This document shows, one piece after another, positions 1 through 9,263 of a stretch of DNA of 64,000 bases; positions within the stretch are counted from its first letter, which is position 1, and the number at the start of each line of letters is the position of its first letter. The position numbers and the translations under genes are program-made. The notes beneath the pieces were generated by a model, which saw nothing but the letters and a program-made list of their open reading frames with translations, ran no database searches and had not been told where the DNA came from. Where the stretch lies: assembly GCF_017312725.1 (NCBI RefSeq), contig NZ_BOPO01000111.1, positions 1-64,000 of the forward strand, in the 5' to 3' direction. Origin of the DNA: Actinocatenispora comari. GTDB lineage: Bacteria; Actinomycetota; Actinomycetes; Mycobacteriales; Micromonosporaceae.

Positions 1-1
1 C

Positions 2-421
2 GGCCCGAGCGGCCTCGACCCGGCCGGTGGGCCCGCCGCGTCGGTCGGCGCGCGACCCGACCCGGCCGCGGTACTCGCCAGCGCGCTCGCCACGGCGCTC
101 GCCGAGCCGCTGGCCGCGGCGGACGACCCGGCGCTGCGGTCGCTCGTCGCCGCGTTGCGCCGCGGTACGACGGTCGGCGCCGTCGCGGCCGGCTCCTACC
201 TCAGCGAGCGGCAGCTGCACCGGCGCTGCCGGGACGCGTTCGGGTACGGGCCGAAGACGCTCGCGCGGATCCTGCGGATGAACCGCGCGCTGGACGCGGC
301 CCGTACCGGCCGGAGCCTGGTGGAGGTGGCCGCCGCCGTCGGCTACGCGGACCAGGCGCACCTCAGCCGGGACGTCCGCGCCCTGACCGGCGTGCCGCCC
401 AGCGCGCTGCTCGCGACCTGA
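2..421 (+). CDS. AraC-family transcriptional regulator, 3' part
   Basis: Partial gene: the frame is open to the left edge of the window, leaving 139 residues. The last ~90 residues form an AraC/XylS DNA-binding domain with two helix-turn-helix units: SERQLHRRCRDAFGYGPKTL followed by RILRMNRALDAAR and a second helix pair around VEVAAAVGYADQAHLSRDVR. The visible part before it is Ala/Pro-rich and resembles the linker of AraC regulators whose N-terminal half binds a ligand. The effector cannot be told because that half lies outside the window. The nearest neighbour downstream is convergent (ROK regulator), so no operon link is seen. Confidence 0.8.
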   Translation, partial: GPSGLDPAGGPAASVGARPDPAAVLASALATALAEPLAAADDPALRSLVAALRRGTTVGAVAAGSYLSERQLHRRCRDAFGYGPKTLARILRMNRALDAARTGRSLVEVAAAVGYADQAHLSRDVRALTGVPPSALLAT

Positions 422-451
422 TCCGCCCGGTCGCCGCCCGGTGCGCTGCCG

Positions 452-1888
452 TCACCGAGAGGCGCCGTCGCCCGGCTGGTGACCGGCCTCGCCCGCTGCG
501 GCCGCCGGTTGGCCGGCCTTGCCCGGTTGCCCGGCCTCGCCCGGGTGCCCGGCCTCGCCCGCTGCGGCCGCCGGCTGGCCGGCCCGGTCCGGCGCGCCGG
601 CGCTGTCCGGTGTGGTCGCTGGTTGCCCGGCGGCTGCCTCGGCGGCGTCGGCGCTCGGCAGCAGCCGGGCCGCCACGTCGTCGAGCGCGTACCGGACGGC
701 ACCGGTGACGACCGCGTCCCCGCCGAGGGCGGACAGCCGGAGCGGGGTCGGCGTGAGTACCAGCCGTTGCAGGTGCTGGTTGACCGAGTCCAGGATCCGC
801 GGGCCGGCCTGGGAGATCCCGCCGCCGATGACGAGGACGTCCGGATCGAGCGTGAGCATCAGCGGGGCCAGCCCGCGGGCGAGCCGGACGGCGATGGTGT
901 CCACCACCTCCCGTGCGGTGGCGTCGTGGTCGGCCGCCGCGAACACCTCCGGTACGTCCAGGTCCGGTCGGCCGGACAGCGTCGAGGTGCGGGCGGGGTC
1001 GGCCGCGAGCGTGCGGGCGAGACGGACGATGGCGCTCGCCCCGACCTCGCGCTCGAACGGCCCGCGGCCCTCGCCGTCGGGTTGTGCGCCCCCGCCGTCG
1101 TCGCCGAGCACGGTGAGGTAGCCGATCTCGCCGGCGGCGTCGCCCTTGCCGCGGTGCAGCTGGCCGCCGATGCAGATGCCGGCGCCGACCCGCTCGCCCC
1201 ACAGCACGAACACGACGGTGTCGGCGTCGCGGGCCACCCCGCGCCAGCGTTCGCCGAGTACGGCCAGGTTGACGTCGTTGTCGACCAGGACCGGGCAGCG
1301 GAAGAAGCGCCGCAGCTGCTGGTTGAGGTCGAGCGTGGTCCATCCCGGCAGGCCGGGCGCCTGCACGACGGTGCCGGCGTGCCGGTCGATGATGCCGGGG
1401 CTGCCGACCGCCACCGACAGTACGGCGCGCTTGGCGACCCCGGCCGCCCGCAGTGCCGCGTCGACCGCGGACCGGACCGCGGCAAGGAGCTGGTGCTGGT
1501 CCTGCGCCGAGGAGGTGCTCCGGCGGGCCGAGCCGACGGTGCGGCCGTCCAGGTCGGCCACCAGGACCGCGGTCTGGTGCGGTCCGATGTCGATGCCCAG
1601 CACGTAACCGGCGTCGGCCCGGAACCGCGCCACCCGGGCCGGACGGCCGAGCTGGCGCTGCCCGGCCGGCTCCCGCTCCAGGTAGTCGACCCAGCCCGCC
1701 TCGGACAGCTGGTCGATGACGTGGCTGACGGTGGGGCGGGACAGGCCGGAGAGCCGGGCCAGCTCGCCCACCCGCATCGGCCCGCCGGCCCGCAGGACGG
1801 CCAGCACCTTGCCCTGGTTGATCAGCCGCAGCAGCGGTGGCCCTGCCGTACCGGACGTTCCTGGCGGCTCTTGACGACCTCGTGTCAC
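452..1888 (-). CDS. ROK-family transcriptional repressor
   Basis: A 478-residue protein with an N-terminal winged helix-turn-helix (MRVGELARLSGLSRPTVSHV, about residues 37-56) and a C-terminal ROK sugar-kinase-like domain (YVLGIDIGPHQTAVLVADLD and later VLVIGGGIS). The C-terminus adds ~60 residues of Gly/Ala/Pro/Gln repeats outside the family core. ROK repressors bind sugars and control sugar genes; this one is divergent from a secreted glycosidase, its probable target. I chose the GTG at 1888 because a -10-like TACTAT lies 6 nt upstream, suggesting a leaderless transcript; a TTG at 1909 is an in-frame alternative. The effector sugar is unknown. Confidence 0.85.
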   Translation of the reverse strand: MTRGRQEPPGTSGTAGPPLLRLINQGKVLAVLRAGGPMRVGELARLSGLSRPTVSHVIDQLSEAGWVDYLEREPAGQRQLGRPARVARFRADAGYVLGIDIGPHQTAVLVADLDGRTVGSARRSTSSAQDQHQLLAAVRSAVDAALRAAGVAKRAVLSVAVGSPGIIDRHAGTVVQAPGLPGWTTLDLNQQLRRFFRCPVLVDNDVNLAVLGERWRGVARDADTVVFVLWGERVGAGICIGGQLHRGKGDAAGEIGYLTVLGDDGGGAQPDGEGRGPFEREVGASAIVRLARTLAADPARTSTLSGRPDLDVPEVFAAADHDATAREVVDTIAVRLARGLAPLMLTLDPDVLVIGGGISQAGPRILDSVNQHLQRLVLTPTPLRLSALGGDAVVTGAVRYALDDVAARLLPSADAAEAAAGQPATTPDSAGAPDRAGQPAAAAGEAGHPGEAGQPGKAGQPAAAAGEAGHQPGDGASR

Positions 1889-1894
1889 CAGGGC

Positions 1895-1919
1895 ATAGTA
1901 CCGAAGCAAAGTTTCGAAA
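1895..1919. promoter_or_regulatory. Divergent promoter with a TTTCGAAA dyad
   Basis: The perfect palindrome TTTCGAAA (1912-1919) lies inside a wider CGAA-N7-TTCG repeat (1902-1916). On the minus strand TACTAT (1895-1900) is placed as a -10 box for the ROK gene, with its expected start at the GTG of 1888. The palindrome would sit in the -10/-35 spacer, a normal place for a repressor that controls itself and the divergent glycosidase. This is an inference from position. Confidence 0.45.
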
Positions 1920-1993
1920 AGGGCTTACGTAACTACACGTTGGCACGAGAGGTGGCCGACCGGTACCGGTCGCGTACGGCAGGAGCTGTCACC

Positions 1994-4900
1994 ATGCATT
2001 CGAAACGTACCCGCCCCCGATCCCTCGTCCTGGCGGTGGCCCTCACGATGGTCGCCGCCGTCGCCGCGCAGGTGGTCGCCCCCACCACCCCGGCGCTCGC
2101 CGCACCCGCCCCGCTCGCGGACTCCGCGCCCGGCCCGGCCCCCCGGACCCCGACGGCGCGCAGCCCGTACGGCAACCCGTACAACGACTTCCTGCGCACG
2201 CCGTACGGCGTGACCGGCTCGGCGCAGCAGCAGGCGACGCTGTCGCCGGTCGAGGACGACCCCCACGAGCCGTTCGACTGGTACCGCAACCCGGTGTCGG
2301 TGCTCGGCGTGTACGGCGGGCCGGAGGAGTCGGTCGTCACCGCCAAGGGCGACCTGCAGACCGCGTTCGGCACCCTCACCTTCGCCACCGGGACCGACCG
2401 CACCCCGATCGACCAGCGGGTCAAGACCTGGCAGGACGGGTACCTGCCGATCCTGCGGGAGCGGTTCGACCGCGCCGGCGTCCGCAACGAGATCCAGATG
2501 TACGCCGCCAAGGTGCCCGACGTCGCGACGGTGGCGTACCGGGAGACCTACGGCAACCCGCAGCGGCAGCTCGACGCGCAGGTCGACAACATGGTCAACT
2601 TCGTCCGGGTGAACCTGACGAACACCGGCGACACCGCGACCACCTACCGGTTCTCCGTCGGGCTGGGCAACGACAAGGTCAAGGCCGCCGCCGGTACCAC
2701 CGGGCCGGCCCGCCCGGCGAGCGCGGCCTGGGACAGCGGGCGCAACGCCTACCTCGGCGACGGCAAGCTGCTGTTCACCGCCGACCAGAGCCCGGACCGG
2801 GTCAGCGCCGGAACCCTGGACTACGACGTGAGCCTGGCCGCCGGCCAGACCCGGTCGCTGGTGTTCAAGCTGCCATACTTCGTCGCGCAGGAGTCCGACA
2901 CCGCCGCGATCGCGGCCGCCTCGTACGAGCAGTACCGGACCGACACCGCGGCGTTCTGGCACCGCACCCTGGACCGGGCCGGTACCCGGATCGAGGTGCC
3001 CGGCACCGGGGTGGAGAGCAAGATCCTGGACACCTACAAGGCGAGCCTGGCGCTGTCGCTGCTCAGCTTCGACAACGTCGACGGGAAGTACTTCTGGGAC
3101 GCCAACCCCACCGTGTACGACGGCTACTGGCTGCGGGACGCCGCGTTCGACATGGACGGCATGCTCGACGCCGGGTTCGGCGACCTCGTGCGCGGGGTCG
3201 ACCTCGCGATGCTGGACTACCAGCACGACGACGGGCAGTTCAACTCGCAGAGCGGCCAGCTCGACGCGACCGGCCAGGCGCTCTGGGCGTTCGGCAACTA
3301 CTACGCGACCACCCACGACGCGGCGTTCGCCCGGCAGGTGTGGCCCGCGGTCCAGCGGGCGATGGCCTGGGAGTGGACGTTCCGCGACGGCGGGCTGATG
3401 CCCGCGGCGGCGATGGACCACGACAACGAGGGCGTCCGCGGCCACCTGCTGACCTACGATCTGTGGAACATCGCGGGGGAGCAGGGCGCGGCGGTGATCG
3501 CGCGGGCCGTCGGGGACGACACCACCGCCGGCGAGTGGGCGCGGCGCCGGTCGGCGTACGTCGAGCTGCTGCGCGAGAAGGTCCGGCCGGCGGTGGACCA
3601 GCTCGGCTTCCTGCCGACCACGTTGGAGGGTGCGCAGGCCACCGGCGTGCGCACCGGCTGGTACGGCACCGTGTACGGGATCGACTGGGGCAACCTGGAG
3701 GCCGTCTGGCCGACCGGCGCCTTCGACCCGCAGGATCCGTGGGTGACCGGCAGCCTGCAGGCGTGGGAGCAGAAGAGCTTCGAGGGCATCTTCGGCTACC
3801 CGGAGGGCGGCCTGGAGAACATGCTGCACAGCTACACGACCACCTCGATCGCCATCACCGACGTACGCCGGGGCGATCAGTGGGCGGCGCTGCGCTACCT
3901 GTACGGCCTGCTGCTGCACACCTCGTCGACGCACATGGCCGCCGAGGCGGTACGGGCGGTCGAGCGGTGGGGGCGGCACAACCCGGAGACGGACACGATG
4001 CCGCACGGCGAGTTCGCCGGCAAGTACCTGACGCTGCTGCACGACATGCTCGCGTACGAGGGGCAGGACGACTCGCTGCACCTGGCCAACGTGTGGTCGC
4101 CGCAGTGGGCGCGGCCCGGCCAGCGCATCGCGTTCGCCGGCGACACCGACTTCGGGCACCTGGAGTACTCGATCGAGGTCGGGGACGCGGGTGCCACGAT
4201 GCGGCTCGACCCGCCGACCCGGACCGCGCCGAAGAGCATCGTGGTCAGCATCCCGCAGAACGACACCGTCACCTCGGTCACCGTGAACGGGCGCAGCGTG
4301 CGGACCTTCCACGGCAACCGCATCACGCTGCCCGCGCTCACCGGGCACGCCGACGTCCGGATCGGGTGGCGGCAGCAGCAGGCGGCCCCCGCGTACTCGT
4401 TCGCCCGCGCGGTCTCCGACTACCAGGCGAACTACCGGAAGATGACCGGCGCGCCGCAGGTGGAGATCGCGGACACGGCGGTCGAGCATCCGAGCGTACG
4501 GGCCGGGTACCCGCTGCAGGTCACCGCCGACGTCGTCAACACCGGCGGTGCCGGCTACCTCGACGACCCGCGGCTGCGGCTCTACGTCGACGGCAAGCCG
4601 GTGAGCACCGACGACCGGTCGCTGGCCAAGGGGATCGGCTTCACCACCCCGAAGCAGGTGATCTCGTTCCAGCGGCACGACGAGGGCGTGGTACCGGTCG
4701 GGCTCGTCACCACCGTGTGCGCGCCGGGCCGGCACACCGTCGGCATCGGGCTCGGTGACCAGCCACCGGCGAGGACCGTCGCGGTGACCGTACTGCCCAT
4801 GGTGCCGACGCAGTCCGCCCCGGCGGCCACGCTGAGCCTCGACGCGACCGCGGCGTTCGTGGCCGGGGACGGGCCGGCGACCGCCACCGCGACGATCACC

Positions 4901-5800
4901 AACCAGGGCTGCGCCGCACTGTCCGATGTGGACATCACGCTGGCGGCGCCGGACGGCTGGTCGGCGCGGCGCACCTCGCCGAAGACCGACCCGGTGGCGC
5001 CGGGGGAGTCCGCGACCGTGCGCTGGCACGTCGCGCCGGACGGGCACCCGACCGACACCCAGCCGACGCTGACCGCCACCGCCGGGTACGGCTGGCGCAC
5101 CGACCGGTGGGCCGGCCACACCACCGGCAGCGCCGATGCGACCACCACGATGGTCGTCTGTACCGGTGCGCCACCGCAGGTCGAGCCGGGTGCCCGCGCG
5201 CAGTGGGACTTCGGCCGGGGTTGCGCGGCGGACCTGTCCGGCTCCGGGCACGACGGCCACGCCGGCTCCGGGGTGACGTTCACCGACGCCGGCGCGCTGT
5301 TCGACGGCACCGCCGACGGCGCGATCAGGGTGCCGTACGGGGACGGGTACCAGCCGGAGGCGATCGGCGCGGGGCAGACCTGGGCGCTGCACCTGACCGG
5401 GGTGGTGCCGGGCAAGGTCGGCGGCGGGTACCAGGCCGTCGCGAACGCCCGCAGCCTGTCGTCGAGCTACTCGACCGGGTGGACGGTGTACCTCAACCCG
5501 GACGGCACGTTCACCTTCCGGATGTCGCAGGTCGACCACCCGGGTTCGACGTACGCGATCGCGCAGTCCGGCGTGCACGCCGAGGCCGGGAAGCGGTACG
5601 ACATCACGGCCCGCTGGGACGGGACCCGGCTGTCCGTCACGGTGTCGGGCGCCGGCAGCGGTACCGGATCGGCGACGCCGAAGGGTGGGTACCTGCCGGT
5701 CGGCGACGGGCCGATGGACCTCGGCAAGGGCACCACCGGCACCGCCGACTCGTACTTCTTCACCGGGTCGATCGAGGCCGCCACGATCACCGTCGAGTGA
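1994..5800 (+). CDS. Secreted six-hairpin glycoside hydrolase with NEW3 and LamG-like domains
   Basis: A 1268-residue exported enzyme. ATG at 1994 has AGGAG 8 nt upstream. Residues 1-37 are a signal peptide (two Arg pairs, hydrophobic stretch, ALA cleavage site). After a beta-rich N-terminal region, residues ~320-800 resemble an (alpha/alpha)6 glycosidase barrel; the DGYWLRDAAFDMDG segment near residue 378 is the likely active-site region with acidic residues. Residues ~940-1050 contain a NEW3-type domain (PDGWSARRTSPKTDPVAPGE), and ~1055-1268 a LamG/concanavalin-like fold that may bind carbohydrate. The polysaccharide attacked is not evident; rhamnosidase- or glucosidase-like families are possible. 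The divergent ROK repressor suggests sugar-induced expression. Confidence 0.75.
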   Translation: MHSKRTRPRSLVLAVALTMVAAVAAQVVAPTTPALAAPAPLADSAPGPAPRTPTARSPYGNPYNDFLRTPYGVTGSAQQQATLSPVEDDPHEPFDWYRNPVSVLGVYGGPEESVVTAKGDLQTAFGTLTFATGTDRTPIDQRVKTWQDGYLPILRERFDRAGVRNEIQMYAAKVPDVATVAYRETYGNPQRQLDAQVDNMVNFVRVNLTNTGDTATTYRFSVGLGNDKVKAAAGTTGPARPASAAWDSGRNAYLGDGKLLFTADQSPDRVSAGTLDYDVSLAAGQTRSLVFKLPYFVAQESDTAAIAAASYEQYRTDTAAFWHRTLDRAGTRIEVPGTGVESKILDTYKASLALSLLSFDNVDGKYFWDANPTVYDGYWLRDAAFDMDGMLDAGFGDLVRGVDLAMLDYQHDDGQFNSQSGQLDATGQALWAFGNYYATTHDAAFARQVWPAVQRAMAWEWTFRDGGLMPAAAMDHDNEGVRGHLLTYDLWNIAGEQGAAVIARAVGDDTTAGEWARRRSAYVELLREKVRPAVDQLGFLPTTLEGAQATGVRTGWYGTVYGIDWGNLEAVWPTGAFDPQDPWVTGSLQAWEQKSFEGIFGYPEGGLENMLHSYTTTSIAITDVRRGDQWAALRYLYGLLLHTSSTHMAAEAVRAVERWGRHNPETDTMPHGEFAGKYLTLLHDMLAYEGQDDSLHLANVWSPQWARPGQRIAFAGDTDFGHLEYSIEVGDAGATMRLDPPTRTAPKSIVVSIPQNDTVTSVTVNGRSVRTFHGNRITLPALTGHADVRIGWRQQQAAPAYSFARAVSDYQANYRKMTGAPQVEIADTAVEHPSVRAGYPLQVTADVVNTGGAGYLDDPRLRLYVDGKPVSTDDRSLAKGIGFTTPKQVISFQRHDEGVVPVGLVTTVCAPGRHTVGIGLGDQPPARTVAVTVLPMVPTQSAPAATLSLDATAAFVAGDGPATATATITNQGCAALSDVDITLAAPDGWSARRTSPKTDPVAPGESATVRWHVAPDGHPTDTQPTLTATAGYGWRTDRWAGHTTGSADATTTMVVCTGAPPQVEPGARAQWDFGRGCAADLSGSGHDGHAGSGVTFTDAGALFDGTADGAIRVPYGDGYQPEAIGAGQTWALHLTGVVPGKVGGGYQAVANARSLSSSYSTGWTVYLNPDGTFTFRMSQVDHPGSTYAIAQSGVHAEAGKRYDITARWDGTRLSVTVSGAGSGTGSATPKGGYLPVGDGPMDLGKGTTGTADSYFFTGSIEAATITVE

Positions 5801-5810
5801 CCGGCCGGTG

Positions 5811-5841
5811 CACCGGGGTCGGGGTCCACCCGACCCCGGTG
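5811..5841 (+). terminator. Hairpin terminator after the glycosidase
   Basis: A perfect 13-bp stem (CACCGGGGTCGGG with its complement) and a 5-nt loop start 10 nt after the glycosidase stop. There is no clear U-run, as is common in high-GC actinomycetes. Confidence 0.7.
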
Positions 5842-5871
5842 GGCGGTTGCCGCCAACCGGCGGCGGCACCC

Positions 5872-6264
5872 CTAGCCGAGTGCGGCGTAGAGGTCGATGC
5901 CGTTGCCGTCCGGGTCGAGCAGGCTCGCGTAGCGCTGACCCCAGGGCGCGTCGAACGGTTCCCGCACCCCGCGCCCGCCGGCCCCGACCAGCCGCCGGTA
6001 GGTGGCGTCGACCTCGGCCGGGTCCGCGCACCGGAAGGCGAGCGCGATCCGCGGGCTGCCGCTCGGCGCGGTCCAGTCCGGATCCATCGACCGGACCACG
6101 TCCAGGGTGTCCCACATCAGCCGCATGCCTCCGGGCAGCGTTGCCTCCACGTGCGGCTGGGTCTCCGCGTCGGCCGGTACGGCCAGGCCGAGCGACCGGT
6201 AGAAGGCGAGCGAGGTGGCCAGGTCGGTGGTGACCAGGCCGATGCAGTCGAGTTGTGCGGTCAT
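5872..6264 (-). CDS. VOC (glyoxalase/bleomycin-resistance) fold protein
   Basis: A 130-residue protein with the two-repeat VOC fold: LDCIGLVTTDLATSLAFYRS at the N-terminus and YASLLDPDGNGIDLYAAL at the C-terminus, where the second Glu/Asp metal ligand normally lies. VOC proteins range from dioxygenases and isomerases to drug-binding resistance proteins; nothing here decides the substrate. I take the ATG at 6264 (MTAQLD); a GTG three codons upstream is possible. It lies alone between two terminator hairpins. Confidence 0.7.
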   Translation of the reverse strand: MTAQLDCIGLVTTDLATSLAFYRSLGLAVPADAETQPHVEATLPGGMRLMWDTLDVVRSMDPDWTAPSGSPRIALAFRCADPAEVDATYRRLVGAGGRGVREPFDAPWGQRYASLLDPDGNGIDLYAALG

Positions 6265-6328
6265 GCCGGCCACGCTAACGGCGGTGCCGGCGCCGAGCCT
6301 TGACGAAATCGGACGCGTACCGAACGGA

Positions 6329-6367
6329 CCGGCCGGGCACCCGTCACGGTGACGGCTGCCCGGCCGG
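6329..6367 (-). terminator. Very long hairpin terminator of pepC
   Basis: Two 19-nt arms around 6348 are complementary except for one base pair, making a 39-nt near-perfect dyad. It starts 9 nt beyond the stop codon of the peptidase gene, so it most likely ends that transcript. Confidence 0.75.
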
Positions 6368-6375
6368 CGGTGCGG

Positions 6376-7719
6376 TCAGCGGGCGAGGGCGCCCATCGGG
6401 TCCCAGGCCGGCAGCACGGTGGGCTCGCCGGACAGCGCCTCCCGCAGCTGCTCGGGGAGCAGGTCGGCGCGGGCGGCGATCTCGAAGACGTACTCGTCGA
6501 ACCACGAGTCGGTCATGGTGAAGAAGCCCTCCTGGCCGAGGTCGGCACCCCAGGAGTTCTCCACCCGCCAGCGCCGGGGCGTGCCGTCGTCGGCGATGTC
6601 CACGCCGGTGAACAGCATCGCGTGCGACATCGCCGACTCGTGGTACGTGAGCCGGTCGGCCTTGCTCAGCGCGAACGTGGTCGAGTAGACCGACGGGTAG
6701 TCGAGCAGCTTCGCGTCCCACACGCCGAGCTTCTTGTCGAACTGCTGCGCCACGTCACAGCCGAACCAGACCGGTTCGCCACCGGTGATCGTCTTCGCCG
6801 CGACGTCCTTGAGCACCGCCATGTCCACGTTGAGGTAGACCACCGGTGCGCCGCCGAGCACGTTGCCGAGGTACTCCACGGTGTAGGTGCGGCCGGTCGG
6901 GTTGCGCGGGTCGTGCACCAGGCAGACGTACTCGGTCAGCGGCAGCTCGACGTAGCGCTGCGCGAACTGCTGCGGGGTCAGCTCACCGTCCCGGTGGTAC
7001 TGCCGGTCGGCGTCGGTCCACTGCCACTCGAACCGCTCCGGCGGGTTGCCCAGGTGGATCGCGAGCACCCGGTACACCACGGTGAGGATCTCCCGCCGCT
7101 GCTCGTCCAGCTCGTCGGCGGTGGCACCGGCGGCCGCCGCACTGCGCAGCGTGTGCGCGCCCTCCCGCAGCACCTTCTGCAGGATCGAGTTCATCCGGGC
7201 GGTCTGGCCGGACGAGTCGGTCTCCGGCATCGCGCTCTTCGGCACCAGCCCGTGCTTGGCCACCAGGGCGACGAACATGTTCCACTGGCCGCCGTCCTCG
7301 GCGACGTGGCTGAGCAGGTGCGCGACGGTACGGTCGTCGACGTCGGCGCCGGCCGTCTCGATCACCGCGGTCAGGAAGTAGTTGGCCCGCTCCAGCTTGT
7401 CCCAGAACATCAGGTGGTTCTGGGAGAACTCGAAGTCCTTCAGGTTCAGCTTCTGCTTCGCGCCGACCCGCAGCAGGTTGAGCCCGGCGAACAGCCAGCA
7501 CCGGCCGCTCTTCTGCTGATCGGTCGCCTTCCAGTCGTCGAGCAGGTGCGACACGGCATGGTCGATGCCGTTGCCCACCGACCGGTCCAGCGCCACCTGG
7601 TCGACCGGGGTCGCGGCCACCGCGTTCTGCGCGACCCGGTTCGCCGGGTTCGCGGCGAACTGCTTGCGCAGCGACTCCAGCTCGTCGGTACCGAGGATGT
7701 TCCGGCTGCCAGCGTCCAT
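6376..7719 (-). CDS. pepC: Aminopeptidase C / bleomycin hydrolase
   Basis: A 447-residue C1B cysteine peptidase, the usual family length. The catalytic Cys is in QKSGRCWLFAG (near residue 74), the His in ESAMSHAMLFTG and the Asn in RVENSWGADLGQEGFF. Family members are cytoplasmic hexamers that trim N-terminal residues from peptides and can inactivate bleomycin. ATG at 7719 is preceded by GGAAAGGAAG, which supports this start over upstream in-frame codons. No signal peptide is seen. It is monocistronic, with a strong terminator downstream. Confidence 0.92.
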   Translation of the reverse strand: MDAGSRNILGTDELESLRKQFAANPANRVAQNAVAATPVDQVALDRSVGNGIDHAVSHLLDDWKATDQQKSGRCWLFAGLNLLRVGAKQKLNLKDFEFSQNHLMFWDKLERANYFLTAVIETAGADVDDRTVAHLLSHVAEDGGQWNMFVALVAKHGLVPKSAMPETDSSGQTARMNSILQKVLREGAHTLRSAAAAGATADELDEQRREILTVVYRVLAIHLGNPPERFEWQWTDADRQYHRDGELTPQQFAQRYVELPLTEYVCLVHDPRNPTGRTYTVEYLGNVLGGAPVVYLNVDMAVLKDVAAKTITGGEPVWFGCDVAQQFDKKLGVWDAKLLDYPSVYSTTFALSKADRLTYHESAMSHAMLFTGVDIADDGTPRRWRVENSWGADLGQEGFFTMTDSWFDEYVFEIAARADLLPEQLREALSGEPTVLPAWDPMGALAR

Positions 7720-7852
7720 GCCTGCTTCCTTTCCACCGGGCATCGCTGCGCCGGCTGTCGGGCTGGGAGGCCCCGACCGCAGGGGGTGTCGGATCCGTCG
7801 GGAGCCTCGTACGGCGCCGCGACCCGCCGATCGACCGGCACCGATGCCGACC

Positions 7853-8311
7853 CTACGTGGCCGGTGGCTGTTCGCGCGAACGCACCATGGGCGTGTGCGG
7901 GATGCCATCTTCCAGGAACGGCGCCCCGTCCGGGCGAAAGCCGTACCGGGCGTAGAACCCGGTCAGATGGCTCTGCGCGCTGAGCGCGACGGAGCGTGGC
8001 CCGATCGCGACGAGCGCCTGGTCGAGCAGCTGGCCGGCGAGGCCCCCGCCGCGCGCGTCCGCGGCCGTGCACACCCGCCCGATCCGGGCGGCGCCACCCG
8101 GCTCGGCGAGGATGCGCAGGTACGAGGCGATCGCGCCGCCCCGCTCGTACCACAGGTGCACGGTGTCCGGTTCGGTGTCCCGGCCGTCCAGTTCCGGGTA
8201 CGGGCAGTCCTGCTCGACCACGAAAACGTCCACCCGCAGCCGCAGGATCTCGTACAGGTCGGCGCCGGAGAGCTCCGCGAACCGGGCCCGCCGCAAGGTC
8301 AGATCACTCAC
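7853..8311 (-). CDS. GNAT acetyltransferase, ElaA-like
   Basis: A 152-residue protein starting at GTG 8311 (VSDLTLRRARFAEL), which matches the usual ElaA-type start; a GTG 15 codons upstream lacks support. The acetyl-CoA-binding region reads RIGRVCTAADARGGGLAGQLL, a variant of the R/QxxGxG/A loop, and LTGFYARYGFRPDG is the conserved C-terminal GNAT motif. The IlRLRVDVFVVEQ segment near residue 23 is characteristic of ElaA. The physiological acceptor of this family is unknown. Confidence 0.8.
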   Translation of the reverse strand: MSDLTLRRARFAELSGADLYEILRLRVDVFVVEQDCPYPELDGRDTEPDTVHLWYERGGAIASYLRILAEPGGAARIGRVCTAADARGGGLAGQLLDQALVAIGPRSVALSAQSHLTGFYARYGFRPDGAPFLEDGIPHTPMVRSREQPPAT

Positions 8312-8365
8312 GGCACCGAGCCTATTGCGCCCGACCGCGACACCGGCCACGGACACCCGGTCGGG

Positions 8366-9043
8366 TCAGCGCGGCGCGGCGACCGGCGGCGGCGACGCGG
8401 TCGGCCGGCGCCGAGGGTCGAAGTACTCGCGGGAGCTCGGCAGCGACAGCAGCACCACCGGCCCGACGGTGGTCACCACCAGCAGCACCGCGGCGAACCC
8501 GCCGACGACGTTGACCGGGGCGAGGACCACGAACGAGCGCACCACCGCGCCGAGGCAGCCGAGCACGCCCACCAGCCCGAACAGGCAGCCGAGGAGGTAG
8601 GTGCCGATCCGGCCGGCGGGGCGGCCACGCAGCGTGAGGATGCCGCAGACCACCATCGCGGCGAGCACCAGCAGCGCGACGCCGGCGCCGACCAGCAGCT
8701 CGGCCGACGCGGCGGGCCGGATGTCGCCGCGCAGCGCGAGCCCCAGCAGCGCCAGCGTCGCGGCGGTCAGCAGCAGCGGCAGCGCGGCGACCAGGTCGCC
8801 GATCCCGGCCAGCGTGACGCTGGTCGGCCGCCGCCCCGGCTGCGCCCCCGCTCGTCCCGGCGGCACCGCGCCCGGCGGCATCCCGGGCGGCTCGGTGCCC
8901 GCTGGCATCCCGGGCGGTGCCGGATACCCGGGGAGCCGGGGCCCGACACCGGGTGGGGGTGCCCCGAGGCCGGGTGTGGGACGCCAGGGGCCGCCGGCGG
9001 GAGAGCCGGCGTCCGGCGGGCGGCGTGGTTCCGGCGGCTGCAT
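8366..9043 (-). CDS. Membrane protein with Pro/Gly-rich cytoplasmic N-terminus
   Basis: A 225-residue protein of unknown function. The first ~75 residues are rich in Pro, Gly and Arg and look disordered. Four to five hydrophobic segments follow: LVAALPLLLTAATLALLGLAL, LLVGAGVALLVLAAMVVCGI, LLGCLFGLVGVLGCLGAVV and FAAVLLVVTTVGPVVLL. The tail is again Pro/Arg-rich. ATG at 9043 has GAGGAG 5 nt upstream. Such proteins are frequent in actinomycetes; no catalytic motif is visible. Confidence 0.65.
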   Translation of the reverse strand: MQPPEPRRPPDAGSPAGGPWRPTPGLGAPPPGVGPRLPGYPAPPGMPAGTEPPGMPPGAVPPGRAGAQPGRRPTSVTLAGIGDLVAALPLLLTAATLALLGLALRGDIRPAASAELLVGAGVALLVLAAMVVCGILTLRGRPAGRIGTYLLGCLFGLVGVLGCLGAVVRSFVVLAPVNVVGGFAAVLLVVTTVGPVVLLSLPSSREYFDPRRRPTASPPPVAAPR

Positions 9044-9263
9044 GGGCACTCCTCGGTCTGCCGGCGGCCGTCGCCGCGGGCGGACGGCGCGCTGGGGCGG
9101 GACCGTCCTGGGCCGACCGACGGTATCGGACGGCCACCACCGCGGTACCGGAGCGGGCGGCGCAGCCGGGCCGGCCGGGCCGCGATGGGCACCCGGTCGA
9201 CGCCCCGACCACCTCCGGGGCGGTGTGCTCGCGCCCTGCCGGGGGTGGTGTCGTCCCGCCGGC

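Noticed and set aside
1925-6115. A 1396-codon minus-strand open frame opposite the glycosidase
   Set aside because: Its translation is low-complexity Arg/Gly/Val text with no family motif, while the plus strand has signal peptide, domains and ribosome site. It is a GC-driven shadow.
9044-9263. Short ORFs in the gap between the membrane protein and msrB
   Set aside because: They have no ribosome site or family likeness and are GC-driven.
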